From Cellulomonas sp. PhB143 (GTDB taxonomy: Bacteria > Actinomycetota > Actinomycetes > Actinomycetales > Cellulomonadaceae), in assembly GCF_003752595.1 (NCBI RefSeq), contig NZ_RKIJ01000001.1, positions 1 to 64,000 on the forward strand: a stretch of 64,000 nt of DNA. Direction: 5' to 3'. Position numbers and translations under genes: made by a program. Shown piece by piece: positions 43,195 through 52,432 of this stretch (positions within the stretch are counted from its first letter, which is position 1; each line of letters starts with the position of its first letter). The notes beneath the pieces are model-generated. The model was not told the origin of the DNA. It worked only from the letters and a program-made list of their open reading frames with translations, and did no database searches.

Positions 43195-44613
43195 TCAGGC
43201 GGGGTTCGGCTGGGAGAGGAAACGGTTCATCTCGCTCAGCATGCGATCGACGGCCGTCTTGGGGGTCGCCTTTCCGGACAGGGTCTCTGCCATCGAGTCG
43301 CCGATCCGGTTCTGGAAGTCGCTGCCGGCCCCGGTGAACCAGACGTTCGGGTCGAAGACGGCGGTCTCGGCGGCAGGCGCGTAGATCTTCTGCGGCGTCA
43401 GGTCCTGGTAGGCGTCGGAGCTGACGATCGGCTGGTACGCGGGGATGTGGCCGGCGTGGGCCCACGTCAGCCCCTGCTTGATCAGCCCGGCGAGGACGCG
43501 GTAGGTGGCGGCCCGCTTCTCCGGGTCGGGGCTCGACTGCTTCGGGAGGACGAACGAGTGCGAGTCCGCGTACGTCGCGGGCGTGCCGAAGATCGTCGGC
43601 ATGGGCATCGCGCTGACGTCGGGGAGCGCGCTCTGCAACGTCGGCAGCTCCCACTCGCCCGAGAAGAACATCCCCGTGCGCTTGGTCATGAACCGGCCCT
43701 CGGCGGCGCCGCCGTCCTGGTCCCTGGCGGCGATCTTGCCGTCGAGCATCTCCTGGAGGAACTCGAAGACGCCGGTGGCGGCCTTCTCGTCGAGCTGTGC
43801 CGACCGTCCGGGAGTGAGCTCGTAGCCGCCGCCCGTCTGGTTGTACAGGCCCCAGAACATGCGCCAGCAGGAGGCCGCGTCCCGCAGGTAGCCGAAGGAC
43901 ACCCCGGTGTCGCCGGTGGCCTTCGCCATCGCCCGGCCCGCGTCGAGGAAGTCGTCGGCGCCCGAGATCGCGAGCTTGCCGTCGGTGACGGTGAGCCCGG
44001 CGGCCTCGGCGACCGCGGGGTTGAAGAACGAGATGTACGGGTGCGTGTCGAGCGGCAGCGCGTAGAGCTGACCGTCGAACTGCGCCTTCTGCCAGACGGC
44101 GGGGGTGAAGTCCTCCTTGCGCACCCCGAGCGCGGCGAGCGCATCGAGGTCGAAGGGCTCCAGCAGGCCGCCCGGTGCGTACCCCGCGAGCCGCGACATG
44201 TGCATGATCGCGGCCTCCGGCGGCTTGCCGCCGCCCGACGACGCCATGGCCAGCTTCGTGTAGTACGGCGCACCCCAGGCGAGGGTCACCGAGTCCACGT
44301 AGAGGTCGGTGTTCGCCTTCGAGACCGCCGAGACCATCTTCTGCATGTTCGCGCCGTCGGAGCCGGTGAAGAGGTCCCAGACCGTGACGGACGTCTTGCC
44401 CTTCCCGGCCGCGGGCTCCGTCGCGCACCCCGCCAGCGACCCGCCGAGCGCGATGCCCCCCGCGCCGACCAGCGCCGCCTGCAGAAGCCGCCGTCGGCTG
44501 AGACCTGGGCTGCCCGGACCTGATGCGGTGCCCCCGGCAGGGTCACGGCGTGCGGCGGGCATCCGGCCCGCTCGGCGTCGTCCTGTCGGCACACCCTTGT
44601 CGTGCTCGGTCAT
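43195..44613 (-). CDS. ABC sugar importer, twin-arginine solute-binding lipoprotein, glycan locus 2
   Basis: 472 aa. The leader holds a twin-arginine motif (LSRRRLLQAA, about residues 38-47), a hydrophobic core and a lipobox (SLAGC, Cys63). It is thus probably a Tat-exported lipoprotein, unlike the Sec-type partner of locus 1. The mature domain is a family 1 binding protein (TVWDLFTGSDGANM). The strong AAGGAGGG favours ATG 44613, though ATG 44616 is adjacent. It is divergent from a LacI gene, with two CAACGTTG operators just upstream. The ligand is probably a manno-oligosaccharide, by its GH92 and GH2 neighbours. Confidence 0.9.
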   Translation of the reverse strand: MTEHDKGVPTGRRRAGRMPAARRDPAGGTASGPGSPGLSRRRLLQAALVGAGGIALGGSLAGCATEPAAGKGKTSVTVWDLFTGSDGANMQKMVSAVSKANTDLYVDSVTLAWGAPYYTKLAMASSGGGKPPEAAIMHMSRLAGYAPGGLLEPFDLDALAALGVRKEDFTPAVWQKAQFDGQLYALPLDTHPYISFFNPAVAEAAGLTVTDGKLAISGADDFLDAGRAMAKATGDTGVSFGYLRDAASCWRMFWGLYNQTGGGYELTPGRSAQLDEKAATGVFEFLQEMLDGKIAARDQDGGAAEGRFMTKRTGMFFSGEWELPTLQSALPDVSAMPMPTIFGTPATYADSHSFVLPKQSSPDPEKRAATYRVLAGLIKQGLTWAHAGHIPAYQPIVSSDAYQDLTPQKIYAPAAETAVFDPNVWFTGAGSDFQNRIGDSMAETLSGKATPKTAVDRMLSEMNRFLSQPNPA

Positions 44614-44630
44614 CATCGACCCTCCTTGGT

Positions 44631-44640
44631 GCAACGTTGC
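44631..44640. promoter_or_regulatory. LacI operator, glycan locus 2, site 1
   Basis: GCAACGTTGC is a perfect palindrome centred on CG. It lies 18 bases upstream of the binding-protein start, in the region shared with the divergent LacI gene. Its core CAACGTTG recurs at 44645 and 45867. Confidence 0.72.
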
Positions 44641-44643
44641 GCT

Positions 44644-44653
44644 GCAACGTTGG
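44644..44653. promoter_or_regulatory. LacI operator, glycan locus 2, site 2
   Basis: GCAACGTTGG, with the palindromic core CAACGTTG at 44645-44652. It is 13 bases from site 1, so two dimers could bind side by side and control the importer and the lacI gene. Confidence 0.7.
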
Positions 44654-44742
44654 ATCACGATGGACTAGACCTCGCGCTGCGTCAAGTGAGACGCAGGCAA
44701 CAATTTCTCCGGAGCGGTTCCGGAGGTGGAGAGGCGGCGACG

Positions 44743-45864
44743 GTGGCGCAGGACGACGGGGACCAGGTCGGGTCCGGGACGGGAGCCGGCGGCAGGCGTC
44801 CGGGACGGGTGAGCCTCAAGGAGGTCGCCGCGGCCGCCGGGGTCTCGTGGAAGACGGTCTCCAACGTGGTCAACGGCACCGGGCGGGTCGGCGACGCGAC
44901 CCGGGCGCGGGTCGAGCAGAAGATCGCCGAGCTCGGCTACCGGCCGAACCTGGCCGGCCGGCAGCTGCGCCAGGGCCGGACGAGCACGCTGGCCCTCGCG
45001 GTGCCCTGGGTGCACTCCCCCTACTTCGCCCTGCTCGCCCACAGCGTCATCGACGCCGCCGGTGCCCGCGGCTACCAGGTGCTGATCGAGGAGACGCGGG
45101 CCGACCGCGCCACCGAGCTGCAGGTCGCGCGGGGCTTCGAGGTCCACGCGATCGACGGCACCATCTTCTCGTCGCTGGCCATCGGGCCGACGGAGGTCGA
45201 CGAGGTGCGGGGCGCGACACCGCTGGTGCTGCTCGGGGAGCGCGACTTTCCGGGGCGCCCGGGCGCTCGCCGGACGGACCACGTGAGCATCGACAACGTC
45301 CTGGCCGCGCGCGAGGTGACCGAGCACCTCCTGGCGACGGGTCGGTCCCGCCTGGCGTTCCTCGGGGCCGACGCCGGCGTCCTGCCGGGCCCAGAACGTC
45401 TCGAGAACCTCCGCGTCCGGGGGTTCGTCGATGCCCTCGGGGCGCGCGGGCTCGAGCCGGACCCGAGGTGGCTCGTCCCGGTGCAGGAGTACTCGCGCCC
45501 GTCGGGTGCGCGCGCGGTCGAGGAGCTCCTGCCGCGCATCGGGCGGATCGACGGGCTGGTGTGCGCCAACGACGAGCTGGCGCTCGGGGCGCTGTACGCG
45601 CTCCGCCGGAACGGTGTCCGGGTCCCGGAGGACGTCGCGGTCACCGGGTGGGACAACATCGAGGACGGACGGTACTCCGACCCGACGCTGACCACCGTCG
45701 CACCCGACCTCGAGGCGATCGCGGAGACGTCCGTGGACCGCGTGGTCGGGCAGATCGAGGGTGCCGCCGAGGGTGCCTCGCCGGCGCAGGACGTCGTCGT
45801 CCCGCACCGCGTCCTGGTGCGCGAGAGCAGCGGCGGCTCCGCGGGAGCGGGCGCAGAAGTCTGA
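44743..45864 (+). CDS. LacI-family regulator of glycan locus 2
   Basis: 373 aa from a GTG (44743) preceded by GGAG-rich sequence. After 23 residues of Gly/Asp-rich leader, the helix-turn-helix is VSLKEVAAAAGVSWKTVSNV (24-43), followed by the hinge and a sugar-binding effector domain (VPEDVAVTGWDNI near the end). A start further up at 44602 would run through the operators and is not credible. It is divergent from the importer and upstream of GH2. The three CAACGTTG sites around it (44631, 44644, 45867) suggest it controls importer, itself and the GH2/GH92 genes. Confidence 0.9.
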   Translation: MAQDDGDQVGSGTGAGGRRPGRVSLKEVAAAAGVSWKTVSNVVNGTGRVGDATRARVEQKIAELGYRPNLAGRQLRQGRTSTLALAVPWVHSPYFALLAHSVIDAAGARGYQVLIEETRADRATELQVARGFEVHAIDGTIFSSLAIGPTEVDEVRGATPLVLLGERDFPGRPGARRTDHVSIDNVLAAREVTEHLLATGRSRLAFLGADAGVLPGPERLENLRVRGFVDALGARGLEPDPRWLVPVQEYSRPSGARAVEELLPRIGRIDGLVCANDELALGALYALRRNGVRVPEDVAVTGWDNIEDGRYSDPTLTTVAPDLEAIAETSVDRVVGQIEGAAEGASPAQDVVVPHRVLVRESSGGSAGAGAEV

Positions 45865-45866
45865 TT

Positions 45867-45874
45867 CAACGTTG
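45867..45874. promoter_or_regulatory. LacI operator, glycan locus 2, site 3
   Basis: CAACGTTG core within TTCAACGTTGCATT. It lies just after the lacI stop and 63 bases before the GH2 start. It would allow independent control of the GH2/GH92 genes by the same regulator. Confidence 0.65.
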
Positions 45875-45936
45875 CATTTTTCGGAGCGCGAGTGTTGAAT
45901 CATCGCGGCCTTGTCATCCACGCAACGGAGCACACG

Positions 45937-47820
45937 ATGTCTGTCCTCGACCGCCTCGCCCCGCCGTCCGCCCCGGCGGGCGTCGACGTCCCCCGCCCGG
46001 AGTACCCGCGTCCGCAGGTCGTGCGCGACCGCTGGCTCAACCTCAACGGCTCGTGGGAGTTCGAGATCGACGCCGGCGACTCCGGCCTCGAGCGCGGGCT
46101 GCGCGAGCGGAGCCTGAACGGCACCATCACGGTGCCGTTCGCCCCGGAGACCGAGCTCTCCGGGGTCGAGGACACGGACTTCCTCGAGGTGGTCTGGTAC
46201 CGCCGGGAGGTCGTCGTCCCCGCCGACTGGGCCGAGGTCGGGGACGACGTCCACGTGCTGCTGCACTTCGGTGCCGTCGACCACGACACGACGGTCTGGG
46301 TGGACGGCACCGAGGTCGTGCGCCACCGCGGCGGGTTCACGCCCTTCACCGCCGACCTGGCCGGTGTCGCCGCGCCGGGCGACACCGTCACCGTCGTGGT
46401 GCGCGCGCGCGACACCCGCGACGCGCCGCAGGCCCGCGGCAAGCAGGCCACGGTCTACGGCAACACGGACTGCCACTACACCCGCACCACGGGCATCTGG
46501 CAGACCGTGTGGATGGAGCCCGTCCCGGCCGCGCACCTGCGCCGCCCCCGCATCACGCCCGAGGTCGCGAGCAGCGCGTTCGACGTCGTGGTCCCGCTCT
46601 CGGCGAACCGCCTCGGACACACCGTGACCGTGACCGTGACCGACGACGACGGCGAGGTCGCCTCCGCGACGGCGCGCGCCGACCTCGACCTCGCGCCGTC
46701 GCTGCGCGTCGTGGTCCCGGCCGACCGCGTGCGCCTGTGGGGCCCGGGCGAGCCGAACCTCTACGGGGTCGACGTCGTGCTCCGCGACGCCGCGGGCGGC
46801 GTCGTCGACCTGGTGCGCTCCTACGCGGGACTGCGGTCGGTCGCCATCGAGGGCAAGGCCATCCGGATCAACGGCGTGCCCGTCTTCCAGCGCCTCGTGC
46901 TCGACCAGGGCTACTGGCCCGAGTCGCTGATGACCGCGCCGTCCGACGCCGCGCTGGTGCGCGACATCGACCTCTCGCTCGCCGCCGGCTTCAACGGCGC
47001 CCGGCTGCACCAGAAGGTCTTCGAGGAGCGCTTCCTCTTCCACGCCGACCGGCTGGGCTACCTCGTCTGGGGCGAGTTCGGCGACTGGGGCTCGGGCGGG
47101 TTCGGCACCTCGCGCGACCACCAGCGGCCGACGACGTCGTTCGTCACCGAGTGGCTCGAGGCGCTCGAGCGCGACCACAGCCACCCGTCGATCATCGGCT
47201 GGTGCCCGCTGAACGAGACGCACCAGGACCTGCACGACCGGATCGCGGTGCTCGACGACGTCACCCGCGGGATGTTCCTCGCGACCAAGCTTGCCGACCC
47301 CTCGCGCCCGGTCCTCGACGCGAGCGGGTACTCCCACCGCGTGCTCGAGAGCGACGTGTGGGACTCGCACCACTACGAGCAGGACCCGGAGGCGTTCGCG
47401 CGGGACATGTCCGGGCTGACGAAGGACGAGCCGTTCGCGAACGACAACGAGCGCGGTCCCATCTCCGTGCCGTACCGCGGGCAGCCCTACTTCTGCAGCG
47501 AGTACGGCGGCATCTGGTGGAACCCGGAGGCGGCCGCTGCCGCGTCGTCGGGGGAGAACACCGCCGAGTCCTGGGGCTACGGGCAGCGCGTCGCGGACGA
47601 GGAGGAGTTCCACGCGCGCTTCGCGGGGCTGACGAACGCCCTCCTCGAGGACCCGCTGATGTTCGGCTACTGCTACACGCAGCTCACGGACGTGTTCCAG
47701 GAGGAGAACGGCGTCTACCGCTTCGACCGGAGCGAGAAGCTCGACGTCGACCGGGTGCGGGCCGTCCAGGCGCGCCCGGCGGCGTTCGAGAAGGGCGAGT
47801 CCGCCCCGCTGAACGGCTGA
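45937..47820 (+). CDS. GH2 glycoside hydrolase, glycan locus 2
   Basis: 627 aa. Sugar-binding beta-sandwich (LNLNGSWEFEID, GFTPF), an Ig-like domain, and a TIM barrel with the acid/base Glu427 (WCPLNETH) and nucleophile Glu522 (FCSEYGGIWW). It is closer to beta-galactosidase/beta-glucuronidase-like GH2 enzymes than to the two mannosidases of locus 1; the true specificity is not readable. No signal peptide, so cytoplasmic. A GGAG site precedes the ATG. It sits between LacI and the GH92 gene on one strand. Confidence 0.9.
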   Translation: MSVLDRLAPPSAPAGVDVPRPEYPRPQVVRDRWLNLNGSWEFEIDAGDSGLERGLRERSLNGTITVPFAPETELSGVEDTDFLEVVWYRREVVVPADWAEVGDDVHVLLHFGAVDHDTTVWVDGTEVVRHRGGFTPFTADLAGVAAPGDTVTVVVRARDTRDAPQARGKQATVYGNTDCHYTRTTGIWQTVWMEPVPAAHLRRPRITPEVASSAFDVVVPLSANRLGHTVTVTVTDDDGEVASATARADLDLAPSLRVVVPADRVRLWGPGEPNLYGVDVVLRDAAGGVVDLVRSYAGLRSVAIEGKAIRINGVPVFQRLVLDQGYWPESLMTAPSDAALVRDIDLSLAAGFNGARLHQKVFEERFLFHADRLGYLVWGEFGDWGSGGFGTSRDHQRPTTSFVTEWLEALERDHSHPSIIGWCPLNETHQDLHDRIAVLDDVTRGMFLATKLADPSRPVLDASGYSHRVLESDVWDSHHYEQDPEAFARDMSGLTKDEPFANDNERGPISVPYRGQPYFCSEYGGIWWNPEAAAAASSGENTAESWGYGQRVADEEEFHARFAGLTNALLEDPLMFGYCYTQLTDVFQEENGVYRFDRSEKLDVDRVRAVQARPAAFEKGESAPLNG

Positions 47821-47860
47821 GCACCTGAACGGCTGAGCACCCCGGAGCCCGACCCCCGGC

Positions 47861-47924
47861 CGCCGAGACGTCGAATTCGGCCCCTGATTCTTCGAATCGA
47901 GGGGCGGAATTCGACGTCTCGGCG
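47861..47924. repeat. 64-bp palindromic element, copy C
   Basis: Starts CGCCGAGACGTCGAATTC and ends GAATTCGACGTCTCGGCG; only the centre has mismatches. The base after CGCCGAGA is C here, paired with a matching G in the right arm, whereas copies A, B and F have A/T. It lies 40 bases after the GH2 stop and before GH92, so it is inside the transcription unit. Confidence 0.9.
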
Positions 47925-47957
47925 GACGCACGCGCGAGACAGAGAGGTCCGACGACC

Positions 47958-50900
47958 ATGGCACCGACCGCCAGAGCCTTGCCGACCGCCACGAGCTTCC
48001 GTAGCTCGTTCGAGCCGGTCGACCCCGCACCGCGGGAGTCGACCCCCGCGCTGCTCGACGGCGCGCCCCGGCAGGAGAACGTCACCGGCGGCGGACCGGA
48101 CGCCGGCCCGGAGCCCATGGTCACCGCCGTCGGGCCCGGGCCGGTGACCGACCTGGCCAGCAAGCCGGGCGTCGGGTTCTCGGGCCTGCACGCGCTGCGC
48201 TACGCCGGCGCGCACGTCGGCGACGGACCCGCGCGCGCCATGAACGTGCTCTACGACGGCCTCGACGTCGAGGTCGGGCCACGCACCCGTCTGAGCTACG
48301 TGGTCCACCCCGAGCTCCTCGGCGACCTGGCCTACCCCTCGACGTACGTCGCGGTCGACCTCGCGTTCAGCGACGGCACCCGCCTGTCCGGGCTGCCCGC
48401 GACGGACGCGCACGGCACCGGCTGCTCGGCCCGCGCCCAGGGCGAGGGCAAGATCCTGTACGCCGACCACTGGAACTCGGTGCGGGTCGACGTGGGCGCG
48501 GTCGCCGCGGGCCGCACGGTGGTCGCGGTGCTGCTCGCCTACGACAACCCCCACGGCGCGGCCGGGACGCGGTTCGCGGGGTGGGTCGACGACGTCGCGA
48601 TCGTCGCGGGGCCCGCGACCATCGACAGCCCGCGCCCGGTGGACCACGTGGACACCCGCCGCGGCACGATGTCCACGGGCCGGTACTCACGGGGCAACAA
48701 CGTCCCGGCGACCGCGATGCCGAACGGCTTCAACTTCTGGACGCCGATGACCGACGGCGGCTCCCAGCGCTGGCACTACGAGTACCACCGCGGCAACGGC
48801 GCGGCGAACCTGCCCGTCCTGGAGGGGTTCGGCATCTCGCACGAGCCCAGCCCGTGGATGGGCGACCGCAACCAGCTGGTCTTCCACCTCGCCACCGGGC
48901 CCGCCGCGGGCGCGCCGTCGGCCACGCTGGCCGACCGTGGCCTCGCCTTCGACCACGCCGACGAGACGGCGCGCCCCGACCTCTACGCCGTCACGCTCGC
49001 GGGCGGCGCCACCCTCGCGGCGACGCCCACGGACCACGGTGCGGTGCTGCGGTTCGGCTACCCCGACGACGTCGGGCACGTCCTGATCGACACCGTCGCC
49101 GGGCCGGGGGAGTTGCGGGTCGACCCGGGGACCGGCGAGGTCACCGGCTGGGTCGAGGGAGGGAGCCCGCTGTCCGTCGGGAGCACGCGGATGTTCGTCG
49201 CGGGAGTCTTCGACCGCGCCCCGGTCCGCGCCGGGACCGCCGCGGGCGACCGCAACGCCGCCCGGTACGCGACGTTCGCCGTGCCAGGCGGCGGTGCCGT
49301 CGAGCTGCGCGTCGCGACGTCGTTCCTCGGCCTGGACCAGGCGCGGGCGAACCTCGACCTCGAGCTGACGGGGCGCTCCTTCGAGGACGTCCAGGGCGCG
49401 GCGCGCGAGGCGTGGGACGCGCGCCTCGGCGTCGTCGAGGTCGAGGGCGCCACGGAGGACCAGCTCGTCACGCTGTACTCGAACCTCTACCGGCTCAACC
49501 TCTACCCGAACTCCCAGCACGAGAACACCGGCACCGTCGACGAGCCGCGCTGGCGCCACGCGAGCCCGGTCGCCGCGCCCGAGGGCGAGGCGTCGGACGC
49601 GACGGGTGTACAAGTCGTGGACGGGTGCATGTACGTCAACCACGGGTTCTGGGACACCTACCGCACCGCCTGGCCGGCGTACTCCCTGCTGTACCCGGAG
49701 CTCGCGGCCGAGCTGGCGGACGGGTTCGTCCAGCAGTACCGCGAGGGTGGCTGGGTCTCGCGCTGGTCCTCGCCGGGCTACGCCGACCTCATGACGGGCA
49801 CCAGCTCAGACGTCGCCTTCGCCGACGCGTACGTCAAGGGCGCGCTGCCCACCGGCGTCGCCCTCGATGCCTACGACGCCGCGCTGAAGAACGCGACGGT
49901 CGTCCCGCCGCACGACGCCGTCGGCCGCAAGGGCCTCGACCCGTCGATCTTCCTGGGATACACGCCGTCCTCCACGGAGGAGTCGGTGTCCTGGGGGCTG
50001 GAGGGGTACGTCAACGACTTCGGGATCGGGACCATGGCGGCGGCGCTCGCCGAGGACCCGGCCACGCCGGACGCGCGCCGCGCCGCGCTGCGCGACGAGG
50101 CGGCGTACCTCCTCGACCGCGCGACCCGCTATGGCGCGCTCTTCGACCCCGCCGTCGGGTTCTTCCGGCCGCGGCGCGCGGACGGGATGTTCGACGGCGC
50201 CCCCGAGGACTTCGACCCGGACGTCTGGGGCGGCGGGTTCACCGAGACGAACGGGTGGAACTTCGCGTTCCACGTGCCGCACGACCCGCAGGGCCTGGCG
50301 AACCTCTACGGGGGCCGGGCGGGGCTCGAGGCCAAGCTCGACGAGTTCTTCTCCCGCCCCGAGACCGGCACCCTGCCGGGCACGTACGGCGACGTGATCC
50401 ACGAGATGACCGAGGCGCGCGACGTCCGCATGGGCATGTGGGGCGTCAGCAACCAGCCGTCGCACCACATCCCGTGGCTGTACGACGCCGTGGGCGCCCC
50501 GGCGAAGACGCAGGCGGCGGTCCGCGAGGTGACGCGCCGGCTGTTCGTGGGCAGCGAGATCGGCCAGGGCTACCCGGGCGACGAGGACAACGGCGAGATG
50601 TCGGCGTGGTGGCTGTTCGCCGCGCTCGGCCTCTACCCGCTGCAGGTCGGAGCCGACCGCTACGCGGTGGGCTCGCCGCTGTTCGCCCGGGCCACCGTGC
50701 ACCTGCCCGCCGGCGACCTCGTGATCCGCGCCCGCGACAGCTCCGTGGAGAACGTCTACGTGCAGTCGCTCGCCGTGGACGGGCAGGCCTGGAGCTCGAC
50801 GTCGCTCTCCCACGCGCAGCTCACGGGCGGTGCCACGCTCGAGCTCGTCATGGGCCCGACGCCGTCGTCCTGGGGGACGGGGGCCGGCGACGCCCTGCCC

Positions 50901-51401
50901 TCCCTGACCTCGGGCGACGAGCCGCCGGCGCCCGCGACCGACGTCACCCGGCGCGGGACGGTCGTCGTGGACGACGGCGGTGGCCGCCCGGACGCGGGGT
51001 GCCTGGTCGACGACACGTCGTCGACCGCCGTGGTGCTCGCGTCCCGCACGCCGACGATCACCTGGGTGGGGGACGGGCTCCGGCCGGTCGTCGTGATGTA
51101 CACGCTGACGTCGGCGAGCGGGCTCGCGGCGCCCGCGTCGTGGCGGCTCGAGGGGTCCGACGACGGGTCGGCGTGGACGACGCTCGACGTCCGCTCCGGC
51201 GAGCAGTTCCGCTGGGCGCGGCAGACCCGGCCGTTCGCAGTGGCCGGGCCGCAGGCGTTCGCGCGCTATCGGCTGGTCGTCACGGAGGCGGCCGCGGGCG
51301 CAACGGGGGGCGGCGCAACGGGGGACGGCGCAACGGGGGACGGCGCTGCGCGGGACGGTGCGCTGGGTCTCGCCCAGCTGGAGCTGCTCGCCCGGGGCTG
51401 A
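47958..51401 (+). CDS. GH92 alpha-mannosidase
   Basis: 1147 aa. An N-terminal beta-sandwich (about 45-220) precedes the GH92 region. Diagnostic motifs: GNNVPATAMPNGFNFWTP near 250, NHGFWDTYRTAWPAYSLLYP, NQPSHHIPWLYD near 831, and GYPGDEDNGEMSAWWLFAAL near 870, which carries acidic catalytic residues. The C-terminal 170 residues look like an F5/8-type C carbohydrate-binding domain. GH92 enzymes are calcium-dependent exo-alpha-mannosidases acting on N-glycans or yeast mannan. No signal peptide is visible, unlike many secreted members. It is the last gene of locus 2 and is bracketed by palindromic copies C and D. Confidence 0.92.
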   Translation: MAPTARALPTATSFRSSFEPVDPAPRESTPALLDGAPRQENVTGGGPDAGPEPMVTAVGPGPVTDLASKPGVGFSGLHALRYAGAHVGDGPARAMNVLYDGLDVEVGPRTRLSYVVHPELLGDLAYPSTYVAVDLAFSDGTRLSGLPATDAHGTGCSARAQGEGKILYADHWNSVRVDVGAVAAGRTVVAVLLAYDNPHGAAGTRFAGWVDDVAIVAGPATIDSPRPVDHVDTRRGTMSTGRYSRGNNVPATAMPNGFNFWTPMTDGGSQRWHYEYHRGNGAANLPVLEGFGISHEPSPWMGDRNQLVFHLATGPAAGAPSATLADRGLAFDHADETARPDLYAVTLAGGATLAATPTDHGAVLRFGYPDDVGHVLIDTVAGPGELRVDPGTGEVTGWVEGGSPLSVGSTRMFVAGVFDRAPVRAGTAAGDRNAARYATFAVPGGGAVELRVATSFLGLDQARANLDLELTGRSFEDVQGAAREAWDARLGVVEVEGATEDQLVTLYSNLYRLNLYPNSQHENTGTVDEPRWRHASPVAAPEGEASDATGVQVVDGCMYVNHGFWDTYRTAWPAYSLLYPELAAELADGFVQQYREGGWVSRWSSPGYADLMTGTSSDVAFADAYVKGALPTGVALDAYDAALKNATVVPPHDAVGRKGLDPSIFLGYTPSSTEESVSWGLEGYVNDFGIGTMAAALAEDPATPDARRAALRDEAAYLLDRATRYGALFDPAVGFFRPRRADGMFDGAPEDFDPDVWGGGFTETNGWNFAFHVPHDPQGLANLYGGRAGLEAKLDEFFSRPETGTLPGTYGDVIHEMTEARDVRMGMWGVSNQPSHHIPWLYDAVGAPAKTQAAVREVTRRLFVGSEIGQGYPGDEDNGEMSAWWLFAALGLYPLQVGADRYAVGSPLFARATVHLPAGDLVIRARDSSVENVYVQSLAVDGQAWSSTSLSHAQLTGGATLELVMGPTPSSWGTGAGDALPSLTSGDEPPAPATDVTRRGTVVVDDGGGRPDAGCLVDDTSSTAVVLASRTPTITWVGDGLRPVVVMYTLTSASGLAAPASWRLEGSDDGSAWTTLDVRSGEQFRWARQTRPFAVAGPQAFARYRLVVTEAAAGATGGGATGDGATGDGAARDGALGLAQLELLARG

Positions 51402-51411
51402 CCCGCCCTCC

Positions 51412-51475
51412 CGCCGAGATGTCGAATTCCGCCCCTGATTTGTCGAATCGAGGGGCGGAATTCGACATCTCGGCG
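51412..51475. repeat. 64-bp palindromic element, copy D
   Basis: Starts CGCCGAGATGTCGAATTC and ends GAATTCGACATCTCGGCG: here the variable pair is T/A, a third compensated combination. It lies between the GH92 stop (51401) and the convergent oxidoreductase stop (51513). Confidence 0.9.
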
Positions 51476-51512
51476 GACAGATGCGGCGGCGGGGCGAGCC
51501 GCCGCGGTCACG

Positions 51513-52208
51513 TTACTGCGGGCGCATCCCCGCGTCCTCGCCCTCCGCCTCGTGGACGGCCTCCTCGACGACCGTGCGCCCGTCCGTGAACCGCAGGAAG
51601 TGCCCCGCGGTGCGCGGGCGGCCGACGACCTCCGCGATCACGCGCGCCACGTTCTCCCGTGACGTCGCGGACTCCTCCGGCACGGGGGCGTCGTCGCGCA
51701 GGATCGTTATCCCGCCGCCGGACGGCTCGTCGGTCAGCGTGCCCGGGCCGAGGATCGTCCACGCGAGGTCGCTGGCGCGCAGGTGGTCGTCGGCCGTGAC
51801 CTTCGCGTCGGCGTAGGCGAAGAACGAGCTGTCCTCCGGCACACCGTGGTCGTGGACGGCGCTGATGAACGAGACCATCACGTACCGGTGCGCGCCCGCG
51901 CGCCGCGCGGCGTCGATCGAGCGGATCGCGGCGTCGCGGTCGACGGCGTAGGTCGCCTCCGCGCCGCCCTTCCCGCCGGCCCCCGCCGACCAGACGACGA
52001 CGTCGTGCCCTGCGAACGCCTCGGCGAGCTCGTCCTCGCTCGCCGTCGCGACGTCCAGCAGCACGGGCGTGGCGCCCGCGTCCGTCAGGTCCTGGAACTG
52101 GTCCTGCGAGCGGACGACGCCGCTCACCTCGTGCCCGCGCGCCGTCAGCACGGGAACCACGAGGCTCCCGACCTTGCCGTGCGCTCCGATGATCGCGATC
52201 TTCGCCAT
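51513..52208 (-). CDS. NAD(P)-binding oxidoreductase (NmrA/atypical SDR-like)
   Basis: 231 aa. MAKIAIIGAHGKVGSLVVPVL is the dinucleotide-binding start (GxxGxxG). SAGAGGKGG and YVMVSFISA follow as in atypical SDR epimerase-like proteins that lack the classical catalytic Tyr-x-x-x-Lys; FAYADAKVTADDHLRAS contains a candidate Tyr/Lys pair. AAGGAG precedes the ATG at 52208, and the extra 53 residues of a longer reading are non-protein-like. Substrate unknown. It is divergent from an ABC exporter operon. Confidence 0.87.
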   Translation of the reverse strand: MAKIAIIGAHGKVGSLVVPVLTARGHEVSGVVRSQDQFQDLTDAGATPVLLDVATASEDELAEAFAGHDVVVWSAGAGGKGGAEATYAVDRDAAIRSIDAARRAGAHRYVMVSFISAVHDHGVPEDSSFFAYADAKVTADDHLRASDLAWTILGPGTLTDEPSGGGITILRDDAPVPEESATSRENVARVIAEVVGRPRTAGHFLRFTDGRTVVEEAVHEAEGEDAGMRPQ

Positions 52209-52432
52209 GCTGCGCTCCTTGCGTCGTGGGTGTGCCGGGCGTCCGGGCCTGCCGGGCGCCCCGCCTGCTCTCCACGCTGCCGCGCTGGAGGCCCCGACGC
52301 CAGCCGCAGGGCGCCCACGCCGTGCGCCCGGAGCGAAACCGGGGCGGTTGTCGGTGGCGCTCGTCACACTGGAACCCGGTGCACGGCGACGCGCCCGGTG
52401 GCGAGGCGGCCGGGCAGGGCGGAGGTGGGCAG

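Noticed and set aside
44602-44742. Upstream N-terminal extension of the locus-2 LacI
   Set aside because: It would read through both CAACGTTG operators and has no ribosome site; the GTG at 44743 directly precedes the usual LacI start region.
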